A stretch of DNA of 54,888 nt from Chloracidobacterium sp. UBA3360 (GTDB taxonomy: Bacteria > Acidobacteriota > Blastocatellia > Pyrinomonadales > Pyrinomonadaceae), in assembly GCA_002360555.1 (NCBI GenBank), contig DEQS01000054.1, positions 1 through 54,888 on the forward strand, read 5' to 3'. Below, piece after piece: positions 1 through 8,411 of the stretch; within the stretch, counting starts at the first letter, position 1, and the number at the start of each line of letters is the position of its first letter. The notes under the pieces were generated by a model. It searched no databases, was not told the origin of the DNA, and saw nothing but the letters and a program-made list of their open reading frames with translations. The position numbers and the translations under genes are program-made.

Positions 1-1142
1 CCGATAGTGTACGCATGATCAAAAGTTACCTCGGGCACGAACGGATCGTGGTAATAAACATCCGCACCGTCGGCACGCAGAAGGTCGATGATCGACAAAG
101 CAGGTGACTCGCGCATGTCGTCGATATCCTTTTTATATGCAACGCCGAGGATCAGGATCTTTGATCCATTTACGGATTTTTTACTGTCGTTCAGCGCGGT
201 TGTCGCGAGTTCGACAACGTAATTTGGCATCGTCGAATTTACCTGTTCGGCAAGCGAGATAAACTGCGAATCAAACCCGTGCTGCCGTGCTTTCCACGAC
301 AAATAATGCGGGTCAAGCGGGATGCAGTGGCCGCCGATGCCGGGACCGGGGTAAAAGGCCATAAAGCCAAACGGCTTTGTCGCCGCCGCCCGGACAACTT
401 CCCAGGTGTCGATGCCGAGGGCGTTGCAGAGCTTTGCCATCTCGTTCGCCATGCCGATGTTTATTGCACGGAAAGTGTTTTCCCACAGCTTTGCCGCCTC
501 AGCAACGCGTGCGGACGAGACTGTATGCACCTGTCCGACGATCTGGCCGTAAAGCATCGCCGCCGCCTCGGTCGAGTCGTCCGATACACCGCCGACGACC
601 TTTGGTATGTTGTGTGTCTGAAATTGCGGATTGCCGGGGTCGACGCGCTCGGGCGAAAACGCGAGCAAAAACCCTTCGTCGAGCTTAAATCCTTTCTCCT
701 CAAACATCGGCTGCAGCACTTCGTCGGTCGTGCCCGGATAGGTTGTCGATTCGAGGATGATAAGCTGGCCGGGCCGCATATATTTTTGGATCTCGGCACC
801 GGCCGTGAGGATATACGACATATCCGGATCCTTGGTTTTGCGAAGCGGCGTCGGGACGCAGATGATGATGACGTCGCAATTTGCGAGCTGGCTAAAATCG
901 GTCGTCGCCGTCAGTTTGCCTTCGCTGACGCATTTTGCAACGTTTTCGTTCGTCACATCGACGATATATGAGCGGCCCGCGTTTATCTCACCCGTCTTGT
1001 GTTCATCGACCTCAAAACCGACGGCGTCAAAACCTTTGAGGCAAAATTCGACTATCAGCGGCAAGCCCACGTAGCCGAGTCCGATGACGCCGATGGTTGC
1101 CTTTTTTTCAGAGATCAGTTGTTGTAATTCGTCTTTGATCAT
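1..1142 (-). CDS. Nucleotide-sugar (UDP-hexose/UDP-HexNAc) 6-dehydrogenase, C-terminus cut by window edge
   Basis: The reading frame starts at the ATG at 1142 and stays open to the window edge, giving 380 residues of a family usually about 430 long. The N-terminal Rossmann nucleotide-binding motif GLGYVGLP lies near residue 22. The catalytic cysteine sits in GGHCIPLDP at about residue 273, the form typical of the WbpA/WecC-like UDP-N-acetylhexosamine dehydrogenase branch. Other family blocks visible are SPERVDPG and GVAYKKDIDDMRESP. The family oxidises the C6 hydroxyl of a UDP-sugar to a carboxylate with two NAD+, feeding capsule, O-antigen or exopolysaccharide synthesis. The exact substrate cannot be settled from sequence alone. 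It is oriented away from the next gene, so its operon partners lie outside the window. Confidence 0.9.
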   Translation of the reverse strand, partial: MIKDELQQLISEKKATIGVIGLGYVGLPLIVEFCLKGFDAVGFEVDEHKTGEINAGRSYIVDVTNENVAKCVSEGKLTATTDFSQLANCDVIIICVPTPLRKTKDPDMSYILTAGAEIQKYMRPGQLIILESTTYPGTTDEVLQPMFEEKGFKLDEGFLLAFSPERVDPGNPQFQTHNIPKVVGGVSDDSTEAAAMLYGQIVGQVHTVSSARVAEAAKLWENTFRAINIGMANEMAKLCNALGIDTWEVVRAAATKPFGFMAFYPGPGIGGHCIPLDPHYLSWKARQHGFDSQFISLAEQVNSTMPNYVVELATTALNDSKKSVNGSKILILGVAYKKDIDDMRESPALSIIDLLRADGADVYYHDPFVPEVTFDHAYTI

Positions 1143-1340
1143 TATGTGTCTGGTCAAGAATATCTAAAGAATTGCGGAATAAAATGGTAGATACTGGCAG
1201 AAAAGCCCTGTGTATTAAACTATGTTAAGCACGGCGGTTAGTCAAGATTATATTCAATTATGCTATGATGACGCTGTCTGTAATTGGTCCGGCCTCCCGT
1301 AGTATTTATAGTTTTAATAGCAGGTTTTCCCCAGCTCAAT

Positions 1341-2549
1341 ATGAGTTCTGAGATCGCATCAAGCAATCCGGTGGTCAAAGCCGTTGTCGAAGGCACCGCC
1401 CCTCGTCCGGCCCAATTGGCGGCGTCACGGGGCATTTTGCCGTTGCCGCAGGCCGATCTCCTTGAGATACTCGTCAGTTTTTATAATGGTACCGATCCCG
1501 AATTAAAAGAAAACTCACGGTTAACTCTGGCTGAGCAAAACGCAGAATCGCTGACCGAAACGATCCGTTCGGCGGATGTCGCTCCGATCGTGCTCGCCTT
1601 TTTTGCTGAGCGGTCGGACCTGCCCGCAGCGATACACGAAACTATCCTCACAAACGCAAAAACCCCGCCGGGTTCGATCGCCAAATTTGCCGCCGCAACG
1701 CAAAACGGTTCGCTGATCGAGCTGATCTCGCTCAACCAACAGCTCCTTATTCAAAACCCTGCGATCCTCGATGCGATACTCAAAAATCCCAGTCGGACGC
1801 CTGAATCCGAACGGCGTGCGACCGAGATCAAGCGCGAGTTTTTTGAAAAAGAACGCGGTGCCCAGCAGATCGCCAACGAGCTGCGTGCCCAAGGCAACGA
1901 AGCCGCCGCCGAGTTTATCGAGCAATCCGACTCAGGCCTGAGTGCTGAGGACGCTCTGTTTCTCGCCGCACACATCGAGGTGCCGGACCGCGAAACGGAT
2001 GACTCTTGGCTCAGTCTCGAATACATCGAGGAGATCTACGAAGAGACCGAGGAACAGCGTCAGGCCGCCATCCACAAGATCATCGGCGAACTGCAAAGCG
2101 AAGAAGACGAGATACCCGGCGAGCGCATCTCGATGATAAATCGCGTAATGAAGATGGGCGTAAAAGACCGCGTCAAGCTCGGTATGAAGGGCGACCGCGA
2201 GGCTCGCAACATCCTCATCCGTGACCCGAACCGTCTCGTCTCATCCGCGGTGGTCAACAACCCGCGTATCACCGAGCAAGAGGTCGAGTCGATCGCGTCA
2301 ATGCGTTCGATCACCGAAGATATCCTCCGCCAGATCGCGTCAAACCGCCAATGGGCCCGCAGTTACACCATCGGCCACAGCCTCGCCAAAAATCCGCGAA
2401 CGCCGATCGGCAGTGCCATCACGATCATGAGCCGTCTCCAACTCCGCGATCTGATCGCCCTGTCAAAGAACCGCAACGTTTCTGACGCCGTCCGTCGTCA
2501 GGCTCTAAGGCTACACACAGCCCGGACCGGCGGCGGCAATCGCGGCTAG
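1341..2549 (+). CDS. Uncharacterised alpha-helical repeat protein (HEAT/DUF2336-like)
   Basis: This is a 402-residue protein of unknown function. I chose the ATG at 1341 (MSSEIASSNP) over an upstream TTG because the extra N-terminus looks like untranslated sequence. There is no signal peptide or membrane segment. Residues from about 60 to the end fall into roughly 35-40-residue helical units with recurring patterns such as ILKNPSRTPESE, IRDPNRLVSSAVVNNPRIT and LAKNPRTPIGSA. These resemble the leucine-rich-variant/HEAT-type solenoids grouped with DUF2336. A charged, glutamate-rich stretch lies in the middle (about 230-290). The repeats suggest a protein-interaction scaffold, but nothing shows a partner. 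Its stop overlaps the convergent DUF2227 gene by 4 bp (shared CTAG). Confidence 0.75.
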   Translation: MSSEIASSNPVVKAVVEGTAPRPAQLAASRGILPLPQADLLEILVSFYNGTDPELKENSRLTLAEQNAESLTETIRSADVAPIVLAFFAERSDLPAAIHETILTNAKTPPGSIAKFAAATQNGSLIELISLNQQLLIQNPAILDAILKNPSRTPESERRATEIKREFFEKERGAQQIANELRAQGNEAAAEFIEQSDSGLSAEDALFLAAHIEVPDRETDDSWLSLEYIEEIYEETEEQRQAAIHKIIGELQSEEDEIPGERISMINRVMKMGVKDRVKLGMKGDREARNILIRDPNRLVSSAVVNNPRITEQEVESIASMRSITEDILRQIASNRQWARSYTIGHSLAKNPRTPIGSAITIMSRLQLRDLIALSKNRNVSDAVRRQALRLHTARTGGGNRG

Positions 2550-3079
2550 AGAAATTTCACAATTCGTCCCGTCTTGATGAACGAGCCCGCCATATCCGTA
2601 AATGTATGGCTCGCCGCCCCTAGCCATAATCCGATAAACGCGAGCAACATAAAATTGTCGCCGAGATTTCTGCGGACAAACGTCCCTATACTTCGCCACG
2701 CCTCAGCAAAATCCGACAATGCCGGAGTGTGGTCACCCGCGATGCCGTACCACGCGACCGCCGCCAAATAAACCGCGATCGTCAGAACACCGAGAAAATA
2801 GACAACACGGATCAATGCCCCAAATATCAGCCCGTGTGAAAACCGCGACCGATGTTTAAAGAATGACCTGTACGGATACCACAAAAACCGAAAAATAAAC
2901 CATCGTGAATATTGCCTTGAGACCGTGTCGAGATCCGGTCCGAACATTACACCGCCAAATATGAAAGCAACAGCCACAGTCGCTGACGCAAATGGATCCC
3001 CCGTCACGGCGTAGGTCGCAGCAAACGCCGGAAGTGCGAGAAAAACCGTTATGGCATCATGTGTGCGTCCGCTGGGCAT
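2546..3079 (-). CDS. DUF2227 family putative metal-binding membrane protein
   Basis: The 177-residue protein carries the features of the DUF2227 family. It starts MPSGRTHDAIT, contains FGPDLDTVSRQYSRW and then the basic-histidine block FKHRSRFSHGLIFG. The His/Asp residues in these blocks are the putative metal ligands and resemble the YdjM/LexA-binding inner-membrane hydrolase layout. Three to four hydrophobic segments are visible (about residues 12-45, 85-115 and 145-165). The biochemical role of the family is not established. The gene converges on the helical-repeat gene, sharing 4 bp at the stops, and is divergent from ubiA with only 60 bp between the starts. Confidence 0.85.
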   Translation of the reverse strand: MPSGRTHDAITVFLALPAFAATYAVTGDPFASATVAVAFIFGGVMFGPDLDTVSRQYSRWFIFRFLWYPYRSFFKHRSRFSHGLIFGALIRVVYFLGVLTIAVYLAAVAWYGIAGDHTPALSDFAEAWRSIGTFVRRNLGDNFMLLAFIGLWLGAASHTFTDMAGSFIKTGRIVKFL

Positions 3080-3139
3080 TGCTACATTCTACCGCGCGGA
3101 GCGGTGCGAGCGGTATTGTGCTAGAATCTTCCGTTTAGC

Positions 3140-4009
3140 ATGGCATCCGTCTGGCAAAAACTAAAGACAACGCTCGAGATGATCAAGTTCGAGCACACGC
3201 TGTTCGCACTGCCGTTCGCTTTTCTGGGGTCTATCCTCGCGGCAAACGGTTTGCCGACTTGGCGGCAGATATTATGGATCACGGTTGCGATGGTCGGGGC
3301 TCGCTCGGCGGCGATGACATTTAACCGCATCATCGACCGCGACATCGACGCTGCAAATCCCCGCACCGCGAATCGAGAAATTCCATCAGGCAAACTCTCA
3401 CTGACGTTTGCGTGGGTCTTTCTATACATTTCGGTCGCCGTCTTTGTCCTCGCCGCATGGTCGCTAAACTGGCTCACGTTCGCTCTGTCGCCGGTCGCTC
3501 TGCTTTTTGTCTTGGGCTATTCCTACGCCAAACGCTTCACCGTCTTTGCCCATCTATTGCTCGGAGCGGCGCTCGCCATCTCGCCGTCGGCGGCGTGGAT
3601 AGCGGTTCGCGGCAATCTAAACGACGAGGTACCAATTCTGCTGTCGGTATTTGTATTGATCTGGACCGCCGGGTTTGATGTGCTTTATGCCTGTCAGGAT
3701 CTCGAATACGATCGCAAAGCCGGACTACGTTCGATACCTGCACGATTCGGGATAAAAAACGCCCTGTGGATCGCTCGTCTGTTTCACTTCCAAGCATTCA
3801 CTGTGTTGTTATTGCTCTGGCTTGTGACGGGAATGTCATGGCTCGCTCTCGCCGGAGTGATCGCTGTCGGCGCGCTATTTGTCTATCAACACGCATTGCT
3901 TCGCGGCGGCAACCTCTCGCGCATGAACGCCGCGTTCTTCACAACAAACGCATTTGTCAGCGTCATATTGCTGCTGACATTTGGCGCAGCGGTCTTTATT
4001 CTGCAATGA
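3140..4009 (+). CDS. ubiA: UbiA-family prenyltransferase, probably the menaquinone-pathway 4-hydroxybenzoate/6-amino-naphthoate-type enzyme
   Basis: This 289-residue integral membrane protein of the UbiA superfamily has about eight to nine hydrophobic segments. The first Asp-rich motif NRIIDRDIDAANPRTANREI (about residues 60-80) and the second, CQDLEYDRKAGLRSIPARFG (about 184-203), bind Mg-prenyl diphosphate. The family attaches a polyprenyl tail to an aromatic acid at the membrane. mqnE is encoded about 5 kb away, so the organism seems to use the futalosine route, and this gene is a candidate MqnP. That link is inference; the sequence alone only says UbiA-like. The stop overlaps the start of the Crp/Fnr gene (ATGA at 4006-4009), implying translational coupling. 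A TAGAAT box at 3122-3127 lies 12 nt before the start. Confidence 0.9.
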   Translation: MASVWQKLKTTLEMIKFEHTLFALPFAFLGSILAANGLPTWRQILWITVAMVGARSAAMTFNRIIDRDIDAANPRTANREIPSGKLSLTFAWVFLYISVAVFVLAAWSLNWLTFALSPVALLFVLGYSYAKRFTVFAHLLLGAALAISPSAAWIAVRGNLNDEVPILLSVFVLIWTAGFDVLYACQDLEYDRKAGLRSIPARFGIKNALWIARLFHFQAFTVLLLLWLVTGMSWLALAGVIAVGALFVYQHALLRGGNLSRMNAAFFTTNAFVSVILLLTFGAAVFILQ

Positions 4010-4650
4010 AACCCCTTCTCGAAAATATCAGCGCCGAGCTCTTCAAAAAACTCGAGTCGATCGGTTTTAAGCGTTCATACGGCGAAGATCAAGAGGTATT
4101 TGCCCGCGGCGATAAGGCGGATTTTCTTCCTATCGTGCTCTCTGGTGCGGTGAAAATGATCCGTAACCCTGAAGTTGGTAAAGAAGTGATAATCGGCATT
4201 TTCCGTTCCGGCGAAATGTTCGCCGTGCCGCCGGTATTTGACGGTGCACCCTATCCATCTACGGCGATCGCAGTCGAGAAAACTGAACTGCTACAGATCA
4301 GCCGCAGTGATTTTTTGAATATCCTACGTGACTCGCCCGAGTTCGCATTTGAGGTGATCGGCTGGACGTGCGAGATGCTGCGGGAAAAGACGTCGATGAT
4401 CCGCACGCTCGCGACTGCCTCGCCCGAGCACCGCGTTGGACGTGTCCTTATCAAACTTGCCGAAGATGCTGCCGCTTTGCCGTTCCGCGTCCCCGTCCGC
4501 CGTCAGGACATAGCCGAAATGGCAAGCCTGACTACCGAAACTACCATCCGAGTTATCCGCCGCTTTGCCAATCAGGGCCTGGTACGGATCGTCCACGGCA
4601 AGATCTTTATTGATTCACTGGAGCCGCTCCAAGCGTTTCTTCGGGACTAA
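4006..4650 (+). CDS. Crp/Fnr family transcriptional regulator
   Basis: This 214-residue regulator has an N-terminal cyclic-nucleotide-binding-like beta-barrel (about residues 10-120, with VLSGAVKMIRNPEVGKE and FRSGEMFAVP). A C-terminal winged helix follows, with the recognition-helix region VRRQDIAEMASLTTETTIRVI. There is only one cysteine (WTCEM), so it lacks the four-Cys Fe-S cluster of FNR. It is more like the NO-responsive DNR/NnrR branch, which uses haem or other sensing; that assignment is inferred from context. The start is the ATG at 4006 inside the ubiA stop. Its 3' end overlaps the convergent truncated-haemoglobin gene by 44 bp. A TGA-N6-TCA site of the kind this superfamily binds lies upstream of the adjacent NO-reductase operon, making it the likely regulator. 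Confidence 0.9.
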   Translation: MKPLLENISAELFKKLESIGFKRSYGEDQEVFARGDKADFLPIVLSGAVKMIRNPEVGKEVIIGIFRSGEMFAVPPVFDGAPYPSTAIAVEKTELLQISRSDFLNILRDSPEFAFEVIGWTCEMLREKTSMIRTLATASPEHRVGRVLIKLAEDAAALPFRVPVRRQDIAEMASLTTETTIRVIRRFANQGLVRIVHGKIFIDSLEPLQAFLRD

Positions 4651-5029
4651 CGGTCAGACCTAGATTCTCCTGAAAACGGTTCGCGATCGCATGTGCCCGC
4701 ATCTTGATAAACTCCGCTCGTTCGCCTTCAAATTCCTCATCCACACACTGCACAAACAACTCGAGCCAACGCGAAAAGTGCTTCGGTTCAAACGCAGATC
4801 TGAGATGAAGCTGACGATGGACCTCCAACGGATTGCGACCTCGGCGGGCGTAGTCACCGCTACGGAAAAGCAGAGCCTCCCAAAAATCACCGATGATCGG
4901 CAGATGATGTGCGAGCTCGAGTTTTGCGACATCCGTAAAAATATATCCGATCACCTCATCAGCGAGTGCCCGTTCGTAGAACACTCGCATGAGGTGATCA
5001 ATATCGACCCTTGATTCGATGTCATTCAT
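4607..5029 (-). CDS. Group III truncated haemoglobin
   Basis: The 140-residue protein matches the group III (P) truncated haemoglobins: a short helical globin with VFYERALADEVIGYIF, then LAHHLPIIGDFWEALLF, then an HLRSAFEPKHFSRWLELF block carrying the proximal-histidine region. Such globins bind O2 or NO, and several are linked to nitrosative stress. I chose the ATG at 5029 (MNDIES), which lies 2 bp after the stop of the NO-reductase gene. A longer upstream start would run inside that gene. It is the third gene of a cupin-norZ-globin operon, and co-transcription with NO reductase supports an NO-scavenging or NO-dioxygenating role. The last 44 bp overlap the convergent Crp/Fnr gene. Confidence 0.88.
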   Translation of the reverse strand: MNDIESRVDIDHLMRVFYERALADEVIGYIFTDVAKLELAHHLPIIGDFWEALLFRSGDYARRGRNPLEVHRQLHLRSAFEPKHFSRWLELFVQCVDEEFEGERAEFIKMRAHAIANRFQENLGLTVSPEETLGAAPVNQ

Positions 5030-5031
5030 AG

Positions 5032-7263
5032 CTAAGCCGTTTCGGTTTGCTTTTTGTCTTTTGTAAGCATCAGTTTCAATGCAAACCAAACAAACGCAAC
5101 TGCACCGATGGCGAAGATAGTGTCACCAAACAGGCGCATCCATCGTAGATTTTGCATCAGCGGCGTCTGCATAAATTCAGGACTGCGGGCCGACCAGTAG
5201 CCGTATGCCACCGACTGATAGGTCTGGAGCAATCCTATCGGCAGCAGGCTCAGCAGCATCTCGCATAACATACCGATGTTGATCGCCCAGAAAGCAAAAC
5301 CGAGCAGCTTGGTATTCCAGATCCGCTCCGGCTGCATCGCACGCATACAAAACAACAAGAGCCCCAAACCGAGTGTGCCGTATACGCCGTACAATGCTCC
5401 GTGTGCGTGAACTGCAGTCGTATTTAGCCCTTGCATGTAATACAAAGCGATCGGCGGATTGATCATAAATCCAAAGATGCCCGCTCCGACGAGATTCCAA
5501 AACGCCACGGCGACAAAGAAATACACGACCCATTTATATTGAGCAAGCCACGGCCGGACTTTTGAATGACGTATCTGCTCGAACGCCTCATAGCCGACAA
5601 ATACCAGCGGCACGATCTCAAGTGCACTAAAAACCGAGCCAAATGCCAACGCGATCGTCGGCGTCCCGGCAAAATACAGATGATGCAACGTGCCGATGAT
5701 GCCGCCGCTTAGGTAGATCGCCCCCGACATCAGCGATGCCTGAGCCGCGTGTTCGGCCTTGATGACTTTTAGCCGGGCGAATAGATAAGCAATGACAACT
5801 GTCGCAAAAACCTCGAAAAAGCCTTCGACCCAAAGATGCACGACCCACCAACGCCAGTATTCGACCACCGTTAGGTGCGAACGCATGCCCCAAAATAGTC
5901 CCGGAGCGTAAAACAGAGCGATACCGGCGGTGGTGCCCATAAAGAGCCAGATAAGCGACTTGTTTGTGCCTTCGCGTTTCAATGCCGGTATCGCGGCACG
6001 GGCGATCAGGAACAACCACAACAGCAATCCGACAAACAACGCCGCCTGCCAGACGCGTCCGAGATCGACGTATTCGTAACCCTGATGTCCCAACCAGAAC
6101 CACAGGTCGCCGGTCCCGAGCTTATGCATGACGCTCATCCATTGCCCGCCCATCGAGCCAAGTACGACGATCAGTAGCGCAATAAACAGAACATCGACGC
6201 CGAGCTTTTGAAATTTTGGCTCTTTACCGCAGATGTATGGCGAGATAAACAGCCCCGCGGCGAGCCACGCGGTCGCGATCCAGAAAATACCTAGCTGTGT
6301 GTGCCACGTTCGCGACACTACATACGGCAGATAATCGGCCAGCGGGATCCCGTAGAAACCGCCACCCTCGACACCGTAATGCGCCGTGACGATTCCCATG
6401 ACGATCTGCAGCAGAAAGAGCAGCGACACGACCACGAAATACTTGACTGTCGCCTTTTGCGAAGCCGTCAGCGTCTCGCCGATCAGCGGGTCATTGTCCG
6501 GCGTATCGCTGTCCTCAGCCTCTCTTCGCCAGCCCGCGTAAAACCAGACCATCGCTCCGATACCTGCAATGAGCATGATCACGCTCACGCCGGTCCAGAC
6601 GATCGCCGAACTCGTCGGTACATTTCCGACAAGCGGCTCCGACGGGAAATTACTTGTGTAAGAGATCGTGTTGTTCGGACGGTTTGCCGCCGAGGCCCAC
6701 GCAGTCCAAAAAAAGAAAGATGTGAGTGAACGAAGCTTTGCCGGGTCGGATTGGGCGTTCTTTTGGATAGCGTAATCTTTGTTGCCATTCGTAAACACAT
6801 CCGCGTAATGTTTCAGATTGTCCTCAAACGCCCTGGCACGGAGCGGATCGACGGTGATCTTTCCGGTCGCTTCGTCATACGTATTTTTACGTAGCATATC
6901 CTGCAAACGCTGCCGCAAAGCTGCTTGTTGCTCGCTGGACGCCGCGTCATAATTGCGGCCAAATTCGCCGTTCGACCAGGTGTTCAAGATAAAAACCGAC
7001 TCTCGATGTAAGTAATCCGCCGTCCAATCAGGTGCGACATACGAGCCGTGTCCCCAGATCGACCCAACCTGCATACCGCCCATCGCCTGCCAGACGTTTT
7101 GGCCGTCCATCACCTGCTCGGCAGCGATCAGCACCGTGCCGTCGGTCGTAACGACCTCTTTTGGTATCGGCGGAGCCTGACGAAATATCTCGGTCCCGAC
7201 CCATCCCAATATCGCAAACGACAAAATAAATACCGCACCCAATATGATCCAAAGTCTTTTCAT
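5032..7263 (-). CDS. norZ: Quinol-dependent nitric oxide reductase (single-subunit NorB/NorZ)
   Basis: The 743-residue membrane protein belongs to the haem-copper oxidase superfamily. The first about 225 residues form the NorC-like extension typical of quinol-type reductases: one N-terminal membrane helix, then a soluble domain with WQAMGGMQVGSIWGHGSYVAPDW. It lacks any CxxCH haem-c motif, so electrons should come from quinol rather than cytochrome c. The catalytic core follows with about 13 helices, including YGIPLADYLPYVVSRTWHTQ, YWRWWVVHLWVEGFFEVFA and GTLHHLYFAGTP, which hold the haem and non-haem iron histidines. It reduces 2 NO to N2O at the cytoplasmic membrane. No nitrite reductase or N2O reductase gene is in view, so a detoxification role is as likely as respiration. 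It follows the cupin gene by 25 bp. Confidence 0.95.
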   Translation of the reverse strand: MKRLWIILGAVFILSFAILGWVGTEIFRQAPPIPKEVVTTDGTVLIAAEQVMDGQNVWQAMGGMQVGSIWGHGSYVAPDWTADYLHRESVFILNTWSNGEFGRNYDAASSEQQAALRQRLQDMLRKNTYDEATGKITVDPLRARAFEDNLKHYADVFTNGNKDYAIQKNAQSDPAKLRSLTSFFFWTAWASAANRPNNTISYTSNFPSEPLVGNVPTSSAIVWTGVSVIMLIAGIGAMVWFYAGWRREAEDSDTPDNDPLIGETLTASQKATVKYFVVVSLLFLLQIVMGIVTAHYGVEGGGFYGIPLADYLPYVVSRTWHTQLGIFWIATAWLAAGLFISPYICGKEPKFQKLGVDVLFIALLIVVLGSMGGQWMSVMHKLGTGDLWFWLGHQGYEYVDLGRVWQAALFVGLLLWLFLIARAAIPALKREGTNKSLIWLFMGTTAGIALFYAPGLFWGMRSHLTVVEYWRWWVVHLWVEGFFEVFATVVIAYLFARLKVIKAEHAAQASLMSGAIYLSGGIIGTLHHLYFAGTPTIALAFGSVFSALEIVPLVFVGYEAFEQIRHSKVRPWLAQYKWVVYFFVAVAFWNLVGAGIFGFMINPPIALYYMQGLNTTAVHAHGALYGVYGTLGLGLLLFCMRAMQPERIWNTKLLGFAFWAINIGMLCEMLLSLLPIGLLQTYQSVAYGYWSARSPEFMQTPLMQNLRWMRLFGDTIFAIGAVAFVWFALKLMLTKDKKQTETA

Positions 7264-7288
7264 CTCAATACCCTCCGCGACAACTAAA

Positions 7289-7621
7289 TTAGCTGTCTTT
7301 GAATTTCGTCACTAAAATATGAAGCTCAGGCTCGGCGATCACCTCGTGCTCAACCCCCGCCTCGAGCGTGATCAGCGTCCCCGCCTGCAGCTCCTGCAAA
7401 TCCTCTAGATCCGCACCAGCATTAAACTTGCCGTTACCTGATACGCAATAAACCGTGATCGGAACGTCCGCGTGATGCCGCGACAAAATTGCGCCGTTTC
7501 GCAAACGCACCGCGACGATCCGGCGAAACGATCCGTCGTACAACTGGTTAACTGTCTTATCTTTCGCCTCTTCGCCGTCGGCGTCAGCCCCTAATTCACC
7601 AAGTAATTCAATGTGTTTCAT
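7289..7621 (-). CDS. Small cupin-domain protein
   Basis: This 110-residue single-domain cupin has the first cupin box represented by ILSRHHADVPITVYCVSGNGKF and the second by GTLITLEAGVEHEVIAEPE. The histidines in both could bind a metal. The start is the ATG at 7621, preceded by GGAAG six bases upstream. It is the first gene of the operon with NO reductase and the group III globin, so it is probably part of the NO response, for example as a metal or redox sensor or a helper. No catalytic activity can be assigned. A Crp/Fnr-type half-site pair lies about 55-65 bp upstream of its start. Confidence 0.8.
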   Translation of the reverse strand: MKHIELLGELGADADGEEAKDKTVNQLYDGSFRRIVAVRLRNGAILSRHHADVPITVYCVSGNGKFNAGADLEDLQELQAGTLITLEAGVEHEVIAEPELHILVTKFKDS

Positions 7622-7675
7622 ATAATCTTCCTTTGCTTACGGCTAGACCTTAACGCTGTGCCGTCCGCAAAAAAA

Positions 7676-7687
7676 TGATTACGGTCA
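7676..7687 (-). promoter_or_regulatory. Candidate Crp/Fnr-family operator upstream of the cupin-norZ-globin operon
   Basis: The sequence TGATTACGGTCA reads as TGA-N6-TCA, the core spacing recognised by CRP/FNR/DNR proteins, with near-symmetrical flanks (ATGAT-N4-GTCAT). Its centre is about 60 bp upstream of the cupin start, which leaves room for a promoter with the site near -41. Only the core is symmetrical, so the site is a prediction. Confidence 0.5.
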
Positions 7688-7710
7688 TAAAGTGAACTTA
7701 TCCGCAAAAA

Positions 7711-7822
7711 ACCGTGTGCGATGAGCGCACGGAATTTTCCCGGATCAGATCCCCGCTTGTTTATACTTCTAATTTTGAAAGGATATGTTTAGTCGAACGG
7801 CGTGTATGTGCGCATTCGCACA
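7711..7822. repeat. Two GTGCG/CGCAC hairpins between the NO operon and the GNAT gene
   Basis: An imperfect 21-bp palindrome at 7711-7731 (CCGTGTGC then GCGCACGG) and a cleaner hairpin at 7807-7822 (TGTGCG-CATT-CGCACA) share the same GTGCG/CGCAC stem sequence. The second lies 4 bp beyond the stop of the minus-strand GNAT gene. It has no T-tract, so it is not a classical terminator. They could be RNA hairpins or a repeated protein-binding site. Confidence 0.4.
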
Positions 7823-7825
7823 ATT

Positions 7826-8305
7826 TCATTTTGTGGGCTTAGTTCCGGCATCAGCGTGTAATGTTTTTCGCATACAAACGCTATTCATGACGTCTGCGTA
7901 TTGTCCGTAATTTGGGATGACTTCGTAGCCCTCGCGTTGGTACAGAGCGATGGCCTCTGGCTGTTTGAAACCCGTTTCAAGTAAGCAAGCATCGTAGCCT
8001 GATTCACCGGCCCACATTTCGAGTTCTGCAAGCACCTTTGCCGCGATCCGTTGCCCGCGATACTCCGCACGCACAAACATACGCTTGATCTCAGCCTCAT
8101 TTGCCGACATCTCTTTGAACCCACCGCATCCGACAGCCGTCTCGCCCTCGTAAGCAATAACGACACCTACGATACCGGCGAGCTTGTTGAATTGGGCAAA
8201 AAAATAATGATCCTCGCCGTCCCTCATTTTCAGCTCGGCGTTGAGCATTACGACAAGCTCGCGAAATTCGGCGTTATCGGCGTTTGTCCTTATCAGTTCT
8301 AACAT
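7826..8305 (-). CDS. GNAT family N-acetyltransferase
   Basis: This 159-residue protein has the GNAT fold. The central beta strands GETAVGCGGFKEM and AEIKRMFVRAEYRGQRIAAKVL contain the acetyl-CoA pyrophosphate-binding loop (R-x-x-G-x-x-A form). ALYQREGYEVIPNYGQY, the usual C-terminal block, follows. The substrate is unknown. The gene is divergent from nth, separated by about 106 bp, and stands apart from the NO operon by a 204-bp gap that contains hairpins. Confidence 0.88.
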   Translation of the reverse strand: MLELIRTNADNAEFRELVVMLNAELKMRDGEDHYFFAQFNKLAGIVGVVIAYEGETAVGCGGFKEMSANEAEIKRMFVRAEYRGQRIAAKVLAELEMWAGESGYDACLLETGFKQPEAIALYQREGYEVIPNYGQYADVMNSVCMRKTLHADAGTKPTK

Positions 8306-8397
8306 CTAAAAAAATAAAAATACGGTTATTGGTCAGACTCTATGTGCTTTAGATTTATCGCATTCGGAAACGTGACCGAACTCGCGACAGTTAATTG

Positions 8398-8411
8398 TAT
8401 AATAGGTGTCA
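8398..8411 (+). promoter_or_regulatory. TATAAT -10 box placing the nth transcript start at or next to its ATG
   Basis: A perfect TATAAT at 8398-8403 ends 8 bp before the nth ATG at 8412. Transcription normally begins about 7 bp after the -10 box, so the mRNA would be leaderless or nearly so. No Shine-Dalgarno sequence precedes the ATG. No good -35 hexamer was found. Confidence 0.45.

Noticed and set aside
279..1074. Plus-strand open frames opposite the sugar dehydrogenase
   Set aside because: They are antisense shadows of a clear minus-strand enzyme with catalytic motifs and have no family features.
4006..4650. Fe-S-cluster FNR
   Set aside because: Only one cysteine is present, so the four ligands of an FNR cluster are missing.
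5032..7263. Cytochrome-c-dependent NO reductase
   Set aside because: There is no CxxCH motif and no separate norC gene; the fused N-terminal extension fits the quinol type.
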